Below, one piece after another: positions 50,957-63,040 of a stretch of DNA of 64,000 bases. The position numbers and the translations under genes are program-made. Position 1 is the stretch's first letter, and every line of letters starts with the position of its first letter. The notes under the pieces are model-generated. The model ran no database searches. It was not told the origin of the DNA and saw nothing but the letters and a program-made list of their open reading frames with translations. Source of the stretch: Misgurnus anguillicaudatus (Eukaryota; Chordata; Actinopteri; Cypriniformes; Cobitidae); contig NC_073357.2 in assembly GCF_027580225.2 (NCBI RefSeq), forward strand, positions 42,742,001 through 42,806,000. The letters are read 5' to 3'.

Positions 50957-52251
50957 TTCATGGGATTCTATTTATAAGTGTGGAAATGTGGGTACTTTTT
51001 AACATTAAAAAAACAAACTCTTAAAAATAGTTTTCACACTTTCAATGGATGATTTGATTTGTCCAGTAAAAAAATTCAACAGTGGACATTATGCATTAAT
51101 TGCACCATTTCTTTTTATCAAAGTCAACCATTTTCACCAGAATATAGTTTATATTACACCTAAAATTAGTTTTCTGTGGTGGACATCACATTATTATTTT
51201 TTTTAAATGAATCATCTAGGGTTTATATATACTAAATTTTACAACTAAATGTTGATTAATTTAACAGTTACAATTTGATGGAAAATCAATTATAATACAT
51301 ATTATAATTTTGACTGTTGATTTTGCACATGGGCAGAACAATATTTGTTTTTGTTAATGAATGCTATTAGAGATGCAGGAAATATCTGATTATTCTTTTC
51401 TGAATTTACATCAATGGAAGTAGAGGGAATTGCTGTTGGAAAAGGAAATTGTTTTTGGATATTTATTTGCTTTTTAGAATTAAAACTTTTAGTGGTTATT
51501 TAATTTTACACAGCTAACAAGTTCACAATATGCTACTTTAAGTGCTGTTCTTAAAGCAGTGTGTTTAATTTACTTGAGGTAATGTCCTGCTTAGTAATCA
51601 AGGGTTTTAGAAAACATTATTGAATGATCTAGTGCACACAGTGTTTATATACTGTAGTTGTAAGACAAAAATAAAAGTATTAGACATAAGTAGACAAAGA
51701 GTTTTTGTAAATTAAGAGATTAGATAAGATAAACCTAAATGTGAGAACTATTATTTGTTTGCCAAATGTAAATACCTTTCGTATTTTGGTGTGCTTAGCT
51801 TTATCACTAGATTTAGCACCTTAAACAGGCATTGAGTAAACAGAAGCATATGGCTTGCGGATAGAGTAAAGTACTGGATCCCAGCCGTTTTGAATCTTGT
51901 CTCTTCAGCTACTAATTATAAAGACTAGCTTTAAGAACTGTTGATTTAAAATAATACATTTAATCTGCAGCATGTGTTAATCACAGATGTGTCTTTATAC
52001 TCCATATTTCTTACTCTTTGTAAGATGCTTGCAAATGTGCGAGTTGAATAGATTTGATTGAATTTGGTACTTGGAGAGAAAATGTTCCATTAATAGAATA
52101 AACAACCTTGTTGGTCAAGCACGTATTATTTAGCACTAGTTTTGTCCAAACTATAATGCATGCCTCAAATAGCATTGCACTTATGTGAATAGCTTGCAAA
52201 TGAGACATTATAAATACGCACAACCGGCGCAACGTCATAGAATGTCTCTGA
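50957..52251. other. AT-rich sequence without recognised feature
   Basis: No coding or repeat signal supported. Confidence 0.4.
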
Positions 52252-52970
52252 ACAGGTTCACGCCCACTTTTGGGGGAAATCTCACTAGACCTTCCATTGA
52301 CTTCCATTCAAAACAGCGGAACAAAGCAACCTTCGTACACAGCCGGCAGGCGTAAATAACTTATGAAATCACTCAGATTAAACACGTTGAGTAATTATCT
52401 CTCCACCCTGCCGGCCATAGAGCGCGAAAGATACATTAACACATTTAATTTGGTCAATATAAAAACATGTCTCTTTCATTCTCCCAGCATCAAATTTGTG
52501 TAACAACGCTCCCTATTGGCCAGAGGTGTCTTACCCGGACATTAAACACGTACCTCATCAAGTCAACAGGGAAGCAAGTGAATGATTTTACTTCGTATTT
52601 AAAAGTTACTTCGTATTTATTTATTATGTCTTTATATTTAGAGTAATGAGTGCACTTTTCCGTCCAGCCATACAACTAACTGGCTTAGCGATATTTCCAG
52701 CAATCACTGGATGGCGTTGTTACACAAATTTGACGCTGTGAGAATGAAAGGGACATGTTTTTATATTGACCAAATTAAATGTGTTAATGTATCTTTCGCG
52801 CTCTATGGCAGGCAGGATGGACAGATAAATACTCGACATGTTTAATCTGAGTGATTTCATAAGTTATTTACGCCTGCCGGCTGTGTAAAAACGTTGCTTT
52901 GTTCCGCTATTTTGAATGGAAGCCAATGGAGGCGCTGCTTTTTTAACCCCCGAAAAGGGGCGGTGACGAA
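52252..52970. repeat. Long foldback repeat with two roughly 220-bp arms
   Basis: The arm at 52291-52509 (CTTCCATTGACTTCCATTCA ... TTTGTGTAACAACGC) is inverted at 52714-52932 with few mismatches. Weaker inverted similarity continues outward to about 52252 and 52970 through CACGCCC...GGGGG. A 204-bp loop (52510-52713) is not palindromic. Transcripts would form a long hairpin. No ORF of note. Confidence 0.88.
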
Positions 52971-54667
52971 ATGTACAGTCAAGTTCCCGGATGTGCCGGT
53001 AGTCCGTATAAAACATGAAAATTAAACAACTTTTAAAAACAAGTTAGTTTTGTTTTTATTTATTATTTTAGTTGAAATACTCTAATTGTTCAATCATTTT
53101 AAAAACATTTTAAAAATGTAACCATCTCATATTGCTTGTTTTTTCTCTGTATTTTCCAGTGCATTAGCTTAATACGGTAAAGCTTTCCACTTTATGATTT
53201 CCATCCCAAGGCCATTTTTGCCCAAATAGGTTTATTGATTGTGGTATTCACAACTGAAATTGAGAGTGAAACACTCAATGATCTTTGCGTTTTGAAGAGT
53301 ACAAAATTACTATTCTTACAATAGGCCAAGAGTTTTCTCAAGATGGAAAAAAAACAGAAGTGTGAGCAGAATATTCAAAAAGATAAGTGGAAATTCATAG
53401 AATTGTCAGCATCACTGAACCCATGTAAATCACTTAAATGCTGACAAAAAGGATAATTGGATTGACTTACATTAACTGACCACGACAGTCAACAAACATG
53501 TTTTCAGTGTCAGCAGGATATGGTTAGATTGGTATATTTATGACAAGTGAAGAGATATGTCTTTTGGAAACTAATTTACTTCAGTCACTCTCTTGCATAA
53601 TTTCTTTGGCAGGGGATGTTGCTATTGACGGCCACTTAGTCAATCCACTTAAAAATGCATCTGCAATTAGCTGTTTTTTAATTGGTTCTGGTCCTCCATT
53701 GATTCTATGTCCTTCCAAACTTCCTTTAATTGAATAAGGTCACCTTATGAGTGAAAAGATAATCATGTTTGTATCCCCAAGCTGAAGACATATAATAGAA
53801 ATGCATGCACATTTTCATTCTGGGGTCTTTTGATAATTATGATGATGATGATTTAAAGAGACAGCGTTGCTCTGATGGGACTGTTACAGGAGCTATTTGC
53901 TTTGTTGCCATTCCATGTTCTGTAAACCTATTTTGGGCTCATGAAATGATTTATTAATTCCTCTCAGCTCACTTCATTTGTTTGTGTTTTGTCAGCTTAA
54001 AAGTTGACAATAGTACAGTACACTATAGTAGTACTATAGTACAGTACAAGACATTCTCCACAGAGCACAACAATTAGTTTCTGCTTTGTTTTGATCCACT
54101 GTGGTATCAGTAGTATTTAAAAGGATTTCAATTTTTTAAATATCTCTCGTCATGGATTATGCAATGGAGCTGCATACACTGAGTACAGTGTAAATGATTC
54201 AGTACAATCAGTTGATTTGGTATTTTGAACTGAACAAAGTGTGCACCACGTCATTTTAAAACGCCTGATGATTGAGAAATGTTACAATTGCTGGCTACAT
54301 TTGATGCAAAATCAACCATGGCACTCTTTTTTAGATTCGTATGCAATAAAACACTCCCAACTAAACTGCAGTTTAATAGGCTTAAATAAGAAAATTAATG
54401 AGATTGAACCCTTTTGTGCTTAAGAATTTTAATGTTAAATTTGTGTATTTCCTACTTAAAGGAAATTATTTGTGCTTTAGAGAATTAAAACAAATGGTAT
54501 CAATGTAATGTTTGCACTGGTGTAATACTGTATTACGTGATCTCATGAGAATGTGTGTGTATTTTTACATAAAGTGTGGGTGTAAGCACATAAATTAAAG
54601 TTTTTATACTCACTTAAACTTATAATTTGGATGTACGACAGGACTAATAGGTAAAAAAAATTACGTA
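52971..54667. other. Sequence without recognised gene
   Basis: AT-rich with small frames (53540-53737, 54241-54423) lacking domains. Short TAGTAC-type palindromes near 54010-54045 are low complexity. Confidence 0.4.
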
Positions 54668-54821
54668 TTAAAGGAAAACACCAACGTTTTTCAATATTTT
54701 ATTATGTTCTTACCTCAACTTACTGATGAATTACAACATACCAATCTTTTTAAAATGTGTAATCTTTGTACATGCAGTGTGTTGTGAATGTGTTAGCATT
54801 TAGACTAGCCCCATTCATTCC
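54668..54821. mobile_element. TTAA-type element fragment (left half)
   Basis: TTAAAGGAAAACACCAACGT starts it. GTTAGCATTTAGACTAGCCC and CATTCATTCC match an abundant cyprinid repeat by recall. It stops at the TTAA of the next element. Its right part does not resume after 56772. Confidence 0.55.
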
Positions 54822-54888
54822 TTAAAGCTTACCCAACACACGCTGTTTCTGCACTTCTGATGTTAATCTGGAGTACCTATAGAGTAGT

Positions 54889-55292
54889 TGTAACGTCCAT
54901 ACAGCCACGCCGCCAGAGGGAGCCCTCGCCGGAGTACTGACGTGGCGCCGCTCTCTGCTTCTCTGACTGTTTCCTGTTTGTCCCTATTTAAGTTTCAAGC
55001 TAGCCTAAGGCTGGCGCGAAGTATTGCCAGTTTACCTGCGTACCGAGCGTTATTCTGATTGTGATTTCTGACTGCCTATCGTTGTGACCATTTGTCTGCC
55101 TATCTGTTTATCTGCCTTTTGGATTTGCCCCTTTGCTTAGTTTGCCTGGATTGGACTGTCTATCTGTGTTTTGATCTGCCTGCCTGTACACCTGACTACT
55201 CTTCTGCCTCACGTTTTGATTTGTTTGCTTGATTGGTTTGTTTTAAATAAACACCGCAAAATGGATCCCAGTATTCCTGAGCATTCCTTACA
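54889..55292 (+). mobile_element. Solo LTR, probable Ty3/gypsy-type, 404 bp
   Basis: TGTAACGTCC...ATTCCTTACA has the TG...CA termini of an LTR and a perfect 5-bp TSD GTAGT (54884-54888, 55293-55297). The uninterrupted family A copy shows the empty site. Inside are a TATA-like TATTTAAG (54985-54992) and an AATAAA (55246-55251) in the order expected on the plus strand. No internal region remains, as after recombination between two LTRs. It shares CCAGAGGGAG with the LTR at 19 kb but is otherwise a different family. Confidence 0.9.
55246..55251 (+). terminator. Solo-LTR polyadenylation signal AATAAA
   Basis: TTTTAAATAAACACCGC lies about 40 bp before the LTR end. Confidence 0.6.
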
Positions 55293-55328
55293 GTAGTATT
55301 ACATCCTTTATATCTCCGGAGAGTCTTA

Positions 55329-56063
55329 CAGTCCAAAAAATGAACTTTCGCCTTTGTCAGTTTTACTTAATCTTTTTATATTGTGATTACTTAAAAAAAT
55401 TAATTTAACAACATGAACTTAATTTAATTGAGTTTATTCAACAAAAAGGTGTGTCTTGTCAGCTTTACTTAAAAATTATTTGTTCAGCCAACATAACATT
55501 TGTTATGTAAAATTAACAGATTAATAAAACCAATACAGACTTGCATCTCATTGGCTAATGATGTTGCAGTGTATTATGGGTAATTGTTGTTGTTCTGGCA
55601 CCCTCTTGCAGAAGTGTAGCACCATTAGATAGGTACCTGTGGCCAACTATGAGTGAATTAACTTGTTCTGATATATTATTAGAACAAAAACAAACAAATT
55701 AATGGTTTGAAATGTAACATTTCATTTCAAATATATTTGTGATGTACTTGATAAGTTATAATTAAGAGGCTTATATGATTAGTTGTATTAAGCAGCTGCA
55801 CCATGATTGATTGATTGATTGATTCAGTGTTAAGGAGTTATTAGATAAAAGGGGTGGAGTTTATAAAATGGCATTATTCAAATTTTTGTCATCATTAATT
55901 AATTTTTTTATGTACAATCAACTCAACTGTTGTTTGTTAAGTTTACTTAATCTTCTTATGTTAAATGAACTTAATAATTGTTCGTTGAGTTTACTTAACA
56001 AATTATGTGGAACCTGTTGACAAAATATTTAGAAGTAAATCCAACATTTCATTTTTTTGAGTG
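55329..56063. mobile_element. TA-flanked MITE with CASTCAAAAAA-type ends
   Basis: Left end CAGTCCAAAAAATGAAC, right end CATTTCATTTTTTTGAGTG, inverted apart from small differences. The insertion point is fixed by the empty copy at 507-1316: GAGTCTTTAGTTT became GAGTCTTA...TAGTTT, i.e. a TA duplication as in Tc1/mariner-type insertion. The interior repeats AGTTTACTTAA and GAACTTAAT motifs and a (TGAT)4 run at 55808-55823. Confidence 0.82.
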
Positions 56064-56772
56064 TAGTTTAATCAGATTTATAAAAGAAAGATTAGCTTTA
56101 CCGAATCTTTCCAATAACATACGAAAAAATGAAGAAGGAGGAGTTATACCGCGGGAGGAGCGGATACAAGTCATGCAACACTATACAACACTGTTTAACT
56201 TATGATTCACTACATGTTCGTGTCATTTATATAATATGCACGCGCATATTTACAACATAAGAAAGAAGTCTTACTTACAGCATGCAACTCATGACCCGGT
56301 TGGAAAAATCCAGCGCATCAAACACACACGCAAAACTCCGCTGCTACCCCGGATAATAAACTATATCAATTGTTTCCATAAGGCTGGCTTTCTTCTCCTA
56401 ACATCCAAAAACACACTTCTTCTTTCATTCCATTGTTGAGTTTTAAAATTAAACAAAGCTGTATGGCATGATATTATGTTTGCAAGTTCTAGCGTCTCCC
56501 GCTGATTGATGAGTGGGCGGGGTTTTCTGGGGGAAGTGCCCATATAAAGAAGTGCTATGTATAGAAACCCCTGAAACGTCAGTTGGACCTGTAATTTTAA
56601 AAAACTTTTCGAAACTTGTACGAGCCCTGGGGAAGTGCATTCGGCACAGAAATACTCTGTAACATGCCCAAATGCTTTTTTGACACTTTGCCTACATTTA
56701 GCATGAGGAAACAACTCTATAACTGTGTTAATAAGTCAGAATGCTTGAAATACAATTGAACCACCCCTTTAA

Positions 56773-58644
56773 GATCCAAACAGGGATGAATTTAGAAGCC
56801 AGTCATTAACAGTGAGACCAGTCTGATATATTCAAGTGAAGTCCAAAATATGAGTAAAATTGACGGCATCACTTTATTCCCTCTTCATTTATGTTTGTGT
56901 GTGTTTGTTTATAGGGAGAATTCAGTGTGTTACTTTGGCAGACTTTCTATGCTGGTAGCCTACATTTCTTTACTGGCCACAATAAAAGAGCCTCCCAATC
57001 AGGTTATTCAAAGGTGTTATTTATTTAGTCAAAAACAAACAAGACATCTGGGCCAGCAGGCGCCTCTGTTCAAGCATTCATTCCAGAAATCAATTATAGT
57101 GCACCGAATGTGCATATGAGTCAGGCAAGCAAACAGTCCCTTACAAAATGCGTTTTTGTTATAGTTTTATAATGTCATTAACTGCTTCTTTGACCCTTTA
57201 TATAAGTATAAATTATATATCGGCGGGGTGCCTTATTTATGCAATTAAAATTTCCTCCATGCTGTTCTAAAGTTCTTTGTTTATCAAGGAAATAGAAAGC
57301 AGACCAACAGTAGCATATGTTATCTTGAATAAACTTCTTTCTTTTAAATAGACAGCGTATTAAACTCCAGTGGCTCCAACAATATAGCCTTGATCTTTAT
57401 TTAGGAATGTATAGGGTTTTAATATTTCATATGTTTATTGACTCAATAGATTGTGAATGATGACATTGAACTCAAATGAGTATCACTGCATCTTTAAAGG
57501 AATCGTGTATGGATTTGGGCATTCATGACTTGCATTTATTCATTTAATGCTTAAACACTTCTGTAGCAAGTGTCAGTGCTTACTGTGGTTAGGCTTTAGT
57601 CACTGCTAGCTGTCTAAATAACATAACAGAAACAGCAAGCCTGACTATTTTGTTAATATTGAGTATAAATTGTGTGTATCATGCTTGACTATGCGAAAAA
57701 CATTGACTGAAGTTTCCCACCATTTCTGCCAGTCATTTGCTTTTTAGCATTATCATCTCGATAATGAACTTCCTTTACCCCTCCTTCCTTCTCTTCTCTT
57801 CTTTTCTTTGTCTTCCCATCTGCCGTTATCCATGATGGCTGTGTGGAGAACCAGCAGAGCGTTTCTGAGGTTCAATCTCACAGATGAACAACTACAGGAA
57901 GTCAAGCAGAACATTAGATGAAAGACAAATAATAAAGGAGAGAGTGGGTGTGAAAAAGGTGGAGGTGGAGAGAACCCAAAACCTGGCCCAGTTTTTTACC
58001 TCATATTGTCAGAGCCCCTAGAATTTCACCTTAGTGACACATTTTGATCCATTAAATCACTCAGAGACCCGTACCATGTCAATAGTCAGGTTCTTAATTT
58101 TCTTATAGGAACATCAATCTGTGCCCTTCCCTGTTTTGAATGGTTTAGGGTATTAATCCTCATCTGCTATTTCTAAGAGACAGAAGACTATTACAAGCTT
58201 GACACTAATGAGCTGCACATCTATGAAATGAGGGTTGGCTCTGCCAGCTTCATTATAAAACTAAAGTGGGGGCGGACAAGGAGAGAGACCCACCAAAGAC
58301 GAGAGTGATAGCCTATATGGTGCTTTCATCTTAGTCTACCTAGAACATTTGAGAGAGTATACATATTAAAGTCCACATAGTGCTGTGCAACATTTTAACT
58401 TTCAGTTCTCCTCATATGTTCCAGTATATAAATATACTTTTCCAACCCCTGACACAATGTCAAATGGCAAGACAGCTCTTTCACATGGATATAAACCAGA
58501 CCATCAGTTTCAAAAGCAAACTGCTATTTCTAAATACATTTTAACAGATGTAGTCATGGATAATATGCCATGCTTTTTAATACGTCTCAGAAGAGATCCA
58601 CATTGGGGAACATGTCTGTCTGCAACGATGACATGAATATGACA
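56773..58644. other. Sequence without recognised gene
   Basis: A pyrimidine-rich tract (57770-57815) precedes ATGATGGCTGTGTGGAGAACC, which could mimic an acceptor and exon, but the frame is short. Nothing is supported. Confidence 0.4.
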
Positions 58645-59000
58645 TGTAGGCCAATTCGGAAGTTAGCGGGATACTGCTTCCCTCGACAAAAAGCCCATTC
58701 CTTTTTTCCAGACTTTTGGATTATCGCAAAAAACCTCTGTGTTTAACAAACGTTCATGACGCTTACACATTTTGTCCAACATGATAATCTTGACAGATGA
58801 AGAAAACTTTTATGAGTTTATAATAAAGTCTAAATGCATTTACTAGAAATAGAAAGCTAACCTTTGGCTACAAGTAAACCACACCAGCTGTCTCTCTAAA
58901 TCAACGTCGTCATCACCACCAAGCTTCCAACAGTTTTTTCAAACTTTATTAACACATTTAAAACATGCTTTCAGATAAGAAAATACTCTGTGGGTGAACC
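58645..59000 (+). repeat. Dispersed repeat family C, copy 2 (longer)
   Basis: Shares ordered motifs with 25762-25915 (AAGCCCAT, AGACTTTTGGATTATCGC, TTTTGTCCAAC) and continues with ATGAGTTTATAATAAAGTCT and AAATCAACGTCGTCATCACC, which I recall as part of the same cyprinid repeat. Ends not defined. Confidence 0.65.
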
Positions 59001-59090
59001 TTTGTTGAGAATTGTTGAGAAATGTTGTGTTGTTTTTGAGATCTTCATGCGTGATGACGTCTGAAGTCCCTAACAAAGGCTGTTTCTCAA

Positions 59091-59700
59091 TTCAAAGAAC
59101 ACAATGAACAGACTTGCGTTTTGTGGAGACCTGTCTTGCCAAGCGACCTTGAAAGAACAACTCAGAAGGTCGCGGGAACACAGAATGCACTTCTGAGAAT
59201 TGAGATGTGTGCAATCTTCCTGTTGGTCACTTGACCTCCACCAATGTTTTGCCACAACTAATGGTGTAAAGCGATTTCAACGCGCAAGTCTGCACTTGAT
59301 GCATAATCGATATATAGAACACATCCGGGTGTCCTTCATGTGTCCTCTGTACTTGCGTTCTTGAGAATTGGAATTGAAATCGTCCACATTGTACGAACAA
59401 ATGTTTCCAACCTTTCCGCTAAGGAAGAAATTGTAAACATCCAGACTGTGATATGCCTTCACCGCTTCTCTCGTGTAGACGCACTCAGTCTCAACCAGAT
59501 AGTGATACACATCTGGATACATTATTTCAGGTAAACGTTTAATGTTCTGAGTGAAATGTTCTCGCCTCAATGTCTGATTTAATGGGTCCGGTAACTCCAC
59601 ATTATCATCTATTTTTAGTTTTTGCAAATACCGTAACTGCTCCTTTTTTACTAGACTTAAAAAATATGTGCTAGTCATTTTGTTTTGACAGCTCTGTTAT
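59091..59700 (-). mobile_element. Probable ISL2EU-type DNA transposon fragment
   Basis: GGCTGTTTCTCAATTCAAAG at 59081-59100 matches my memory of ISL2EU-type terminal repeats from fish, and CAATTCTCAAGAACGCAAG recurs inside on the minus strand. The segment encloses the 133-codon frame at 59277-59678. The opposite terminus was not found, so the boundaries are provisional and the superfamily is inferred. Confidence 0.45.
59277..59678 (-). pseudogene. First-exon-like ORF of a transposon-associated (YqaJ-family) protein
   Basis: A 133-codon frame opens with ATG in a CAAAATGAC context. Composition is protein-like: a charged N-terminus (KKEQLRYLQKLKID), then LPEIMYPDVYHYLVETE and KAYHSLDVYNFFLSGKV. 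The latter pair resembles the conserved WP.I.YPDIY.YLI...KAYKSLEAYN.F.SG.V segment I know from metazoan proteins carrying YqaJ-like exonuclease domains, many of them ISL2EU transposon companions. The likeness fades after SGKVGN, where AAAG|GTTGGA could be a splice donor, and the rest reads like repeat sequence. No SWIM, THAP or nuclease domain is in the window. It is either the surviving 5' exon of a dead element or a real N-terminal exon whose partners are missing. Function not assigned. Confidence 0.5.
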
Positions 59701-60262
59701 TTAAAAATGGCGGTACCGGAAAAGGTTTAGGACCAGACAGGCGCAGTAGCACTTCAACGCGTTTGTTATTGTTTACTTCCTTGAAATGGTCTATTTAATG
59801 AGTGGTTGGATGTATACAGTAGTTAATTTGAAATGGTTTGGGGAATTCTTTTTGGTCTCCTATAAATGAGACTTCCTATTTTAGAGCATAACATTTTGTG
59901 GCATCATTTATTTTTAAAGAAGTGTCACCTTTTCCCTCTAACAAAATGCCCTCCCAAGTTCCGTCTTCATGGAGCTCATAATAGATGGTGCATTTGCAAA
60001 GAACTATGCTTCAACAGCTATACATCAGCTACCACAGTCTCTTGTGGAAATACTAAACTGAGTTCAGCACTCTCAGAGGGCAGTGCTATAGCCTGTTACT
60101 GATACAGCCATATATACCAGTGAATGATGGCCCCCTCCATAATAGTTAGTAGCTTACTTCATGTGCCTCTGCATCCCAACAACCCTACCAAATTTTATAA
60201 GCCCATCGGTTGTTCTATTCTGTTTATATTTATTTATTTATTTATTTGGTTACCCCAAACTT
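59701..60262. other. Sequence without recognised gene; short (TTTA)n run
   Basis: A TTTA tetranucleotide run occupies about 60223-60247. The 78-codon frame at 59866-60102 has no domain. Confidence 0.4.
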
Positions 60263-61943
60263 ATGGCGCTTTTCCATTGCATAGTACCCCACGGTGTAGT
60301 GTAGTTTGGTTCGGGTCAGCTCACCTCACTTTGGCGTGGTTAACTTTTCCATCGAGTTTGGTATCACCAGAGCCATAGAAGGATAGAGTTACGTCAAGTC
60401 CGTTCACTCCAATGGAACGTTTTTTTTTTTACAGCAATGGCGGACCACGGAGTCTCTCCAAAGTTCCCGGAAGTCACAGTCAGCTCCATAGAGTTGCATT
60501 AGAAAGATTGAATGTGTTGAACTTAATACAAGTTTTAAGACTTAATACGCTTGACAAATCAGATTGTATGTTAGCAATACATGTACATCGAATGACTTCA
60601 TGCATCAGTGTGTTTGTAGTGCATTATTTCTCATTTAATTAGTACATTTAGGGGGTGTTAGTAGAAAACGGGTCAGGCTAGGACAAGCTGTGGATAACTT
60701 TAGCAACACACAACAAACCACTATTTATTAATAACTTGTCAAATATATACTTACATAGTTAAGAAATTAGTAATCATTTAAAGTGATGATGATGTTATGT
60801 CCCATCAGATGTTTATATTAACAACAAAAAGAAAACTACACTAAGCCAGAAATATTATAATTTATAATAAATTAAAATAAATTAATATTAAAGTCTTTTT
60901 TAATGTTGTGCTTTGTATATTTATAAATTAAACCACTATGAGTTACATTCACAGCACATTAACTTAAACAAGCATAACATTATAAGCTTACATTAGTACA
61001 TTGTGATGCATTTTAAAGTGGCTAAAGGCAGTGTAAAACATGTTAACAAGCCACATACCAGCAGATGACCATACAAATGTTCCTATATTGGTGGATTTAA
61101 TTTGTCAAAAAACATTGTTTATATAACTACATAACAATACTACATTCACATTTTGATGTGATATATAAATATTGTAAAAAAAAATGCGTTTCTTGACTAT
61201 AAATTAAGAAAAATCACAGCTCTTTGCCTCTAACTCAATGTATTTCAATGGCTCACTATGGGCTTCTGGGAACTAACTGAAGTCTCCGTGAATCACGTGA
61301 CGACCGAGCTTCTGGACTTCCGTTGGCACAACTCTGTTTCTCTATGGCTCTGGGTATCACTTCGCAGTGGGAGGGATTATAGCCATGTCGTTATATTTGC
61401 GCTGCCTACTGCTGTGACATCATACAAGTGAGAGCGTCCTTGTACATTCCCATTCATTTATTTATTTATCAGTCCGCCACAAAATAAAAATTGGCCACCA
61501 CAAATATATGTTTGCACATCGCGTTTATCACTAAGGTTACCTCTGTCTCTCTTGACGGTTTCGGTGCTCGTCGCGAATGTTCCGCCACAAACTGCAAGTT
61601 TGGAATAAACTGTTAATTTTGTCCCTGACTCTCAACCTGTGGATGTTTTTCATCGCTAAAAGGTAGTTTGGGAACTTATAGCAGAGCACAGATGACAAAA
61701 TTTTTCCTCGAGACAGCGCAAGCTAGCACTAAAGGTAAAGCTACTATTTACATTATAGCGATGACGCTTGTGACGATTGACCAATCAGTGATCTACTGTG
61801 TTTTCGCGTCACGTTTGGTATCAGCTCGGGTCGCTTGGAACCTCAACCGAGGTGGTACGAAAAAAAAATCGGGTACTACGTACTGCACCCGATGGAAAAG
61901 CTCCCAAAAGTAAGCTGACCTGACCCAAACTAAACCAAACCGT
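60263..61943. mobile_element. DNA transposon family D, copy 2, split by a hAT and lacking its right end
   Basis: ATGGCGCTTTTCCATTGC begins a copy of the 43160-43943 element. The sequence breaks at GGTATCAC and resumes after the hAT at 61361. It ends near AAACCAAACCGT (61943), about 30 bp before the expected right terminus. Confidence 0.82.
60368..61352. mobile_element. hAT-type element with CAGAGCCATAGA ends
   Basis: Ends CAGAGCCATAGA and TCTATGGCTCTG are exact inverted repeats. TSD GGTATCAC is perfect (60360-60367, 61353-61360). The homologous element at 43160 has no insertion at this point (GTATCATTTTGCAGTGGG). The 985-bp interior is AT-rich with no transposase. Confidence 0.92.
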
Positions 61944-62970
61944 CTCACCACACCAATCAGATAAAATAAGTAATTATTGAAAACAGCTGTGCTGGTGAAA
62001 GCTTAACGCTCTGTGTTTAGGGTTGTAAAATAAAACAAATATTTTGGATTCTTAAAATAATTTCTCCTTTTATTTTACTTTTAAGTCTAGCTCATGTTTG
62101 TTTATTTTAGTTTGGTTGGTTTTAGAGTTTTCTTGCATGCTGAAGTGGTCAGTGCAGACAGTGTAATTTGGTGGGGAAAAAATAATTACATATCACTTTG
62201 TGTCTGAGACAAATGTTGGCATTTTACTTTAATATTAAAAAATGATTTATGATGGCCAGCTAATTGCCTTTACTGTATGCTGAATCATAGCCTCTTCCAA
62301 AGTTTTGAAGGTGTTAGGTACAGCCTACTCACAAACATTTACAGTTACGCCTTTGGCAGACACTTAAATTACAGTGCATCTAATGTACATTTTATCAGTA
62401 TTTGTGATTTCTGTGAATTTAACCCATGACTTTGCAGTGCAACCAACTAAGCTACGGGAAAATCAAGCAGATTTTGCAAAAAGCAAAACAAATGGTTGAT
62501 ATGTGCTTCTCTTTATTAGTCATCAAATGCATTGTTTAGTGTTTAATATTAACCAGATGACAAGTTTATCCCGGAGAACAGAACAGTCTACAGTATGATA
62601 TCTTTTGCCCTTCCACAACTGGCAACCGATTAAATTGTATTATTGGTTTTTGGTATTCCCAGTTAAAACAAACATCAGCGCAATGACTTGTTTGGGATTG
62701 TCTGATATCTTTAAATTATGTAAATAAGGTTTTCAGAAGCCGATTCATGAAACACCCAGTTAATGTTTTGAGTTGTGGCTAACATCTTTGCCATACAATA
62801 TATCGCAGTCTGACAAATATTGGTGGATGTCATACAGTCTGCCTTGACTTTTACCCAAGACCTTAGGGTGACGTTGTTCAATCTGATAAGCAACAGTCAT
62901 GATGAGATGTAAAAGTTGCACCATGTGACTTACCATAAAGTCTGCTTTTTGGACCCAAGGAGTGGACCAA
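61944..62970. other. Sequence without recognised feature
   Basis: AT-rich. No ORF or repeat edge supported. Confidence 0.4.
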
Positions 62971-63040
62971 TAAAGGTATAATTCACCCTAAAATAAAAAT
63001 GAGTCCATACTGTACTCGACCACAAGCCATCCTTGACTTT
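62971..63040. repeat. Fragment of the GATAGTTCAC MITE family
   Basis: TAAAGGTATAATTCACCCTA followed by AAATAAAAATGAG resembles the left end of the element at 50519-50956. The remainder is missing. Confidence 0.45.

Larger units (their letters stand above)
54822..56772. mobile_element. TTAA-ended transposon family A, copy 2 (two insertions)
   Basis: Homologous along its whole length to 507-1316. It is interrupted by a solo LTR (54889-55292) within GAGTAGTAT and by a TA-flanked MITE (55329-56063) within GAGTCTTTAGTTT. Subtracting them with one target copy each leaves 805 bp. The two copies differ by scattered point changes. Confidence 0.85.

Noticed and set aside
57770..57930. Pyrimidine tract followed by ATGATGGCTGTGTGG as an acceptor and exon
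   Set aside because: The frame is short and no donor or homologous protein could be recognised.
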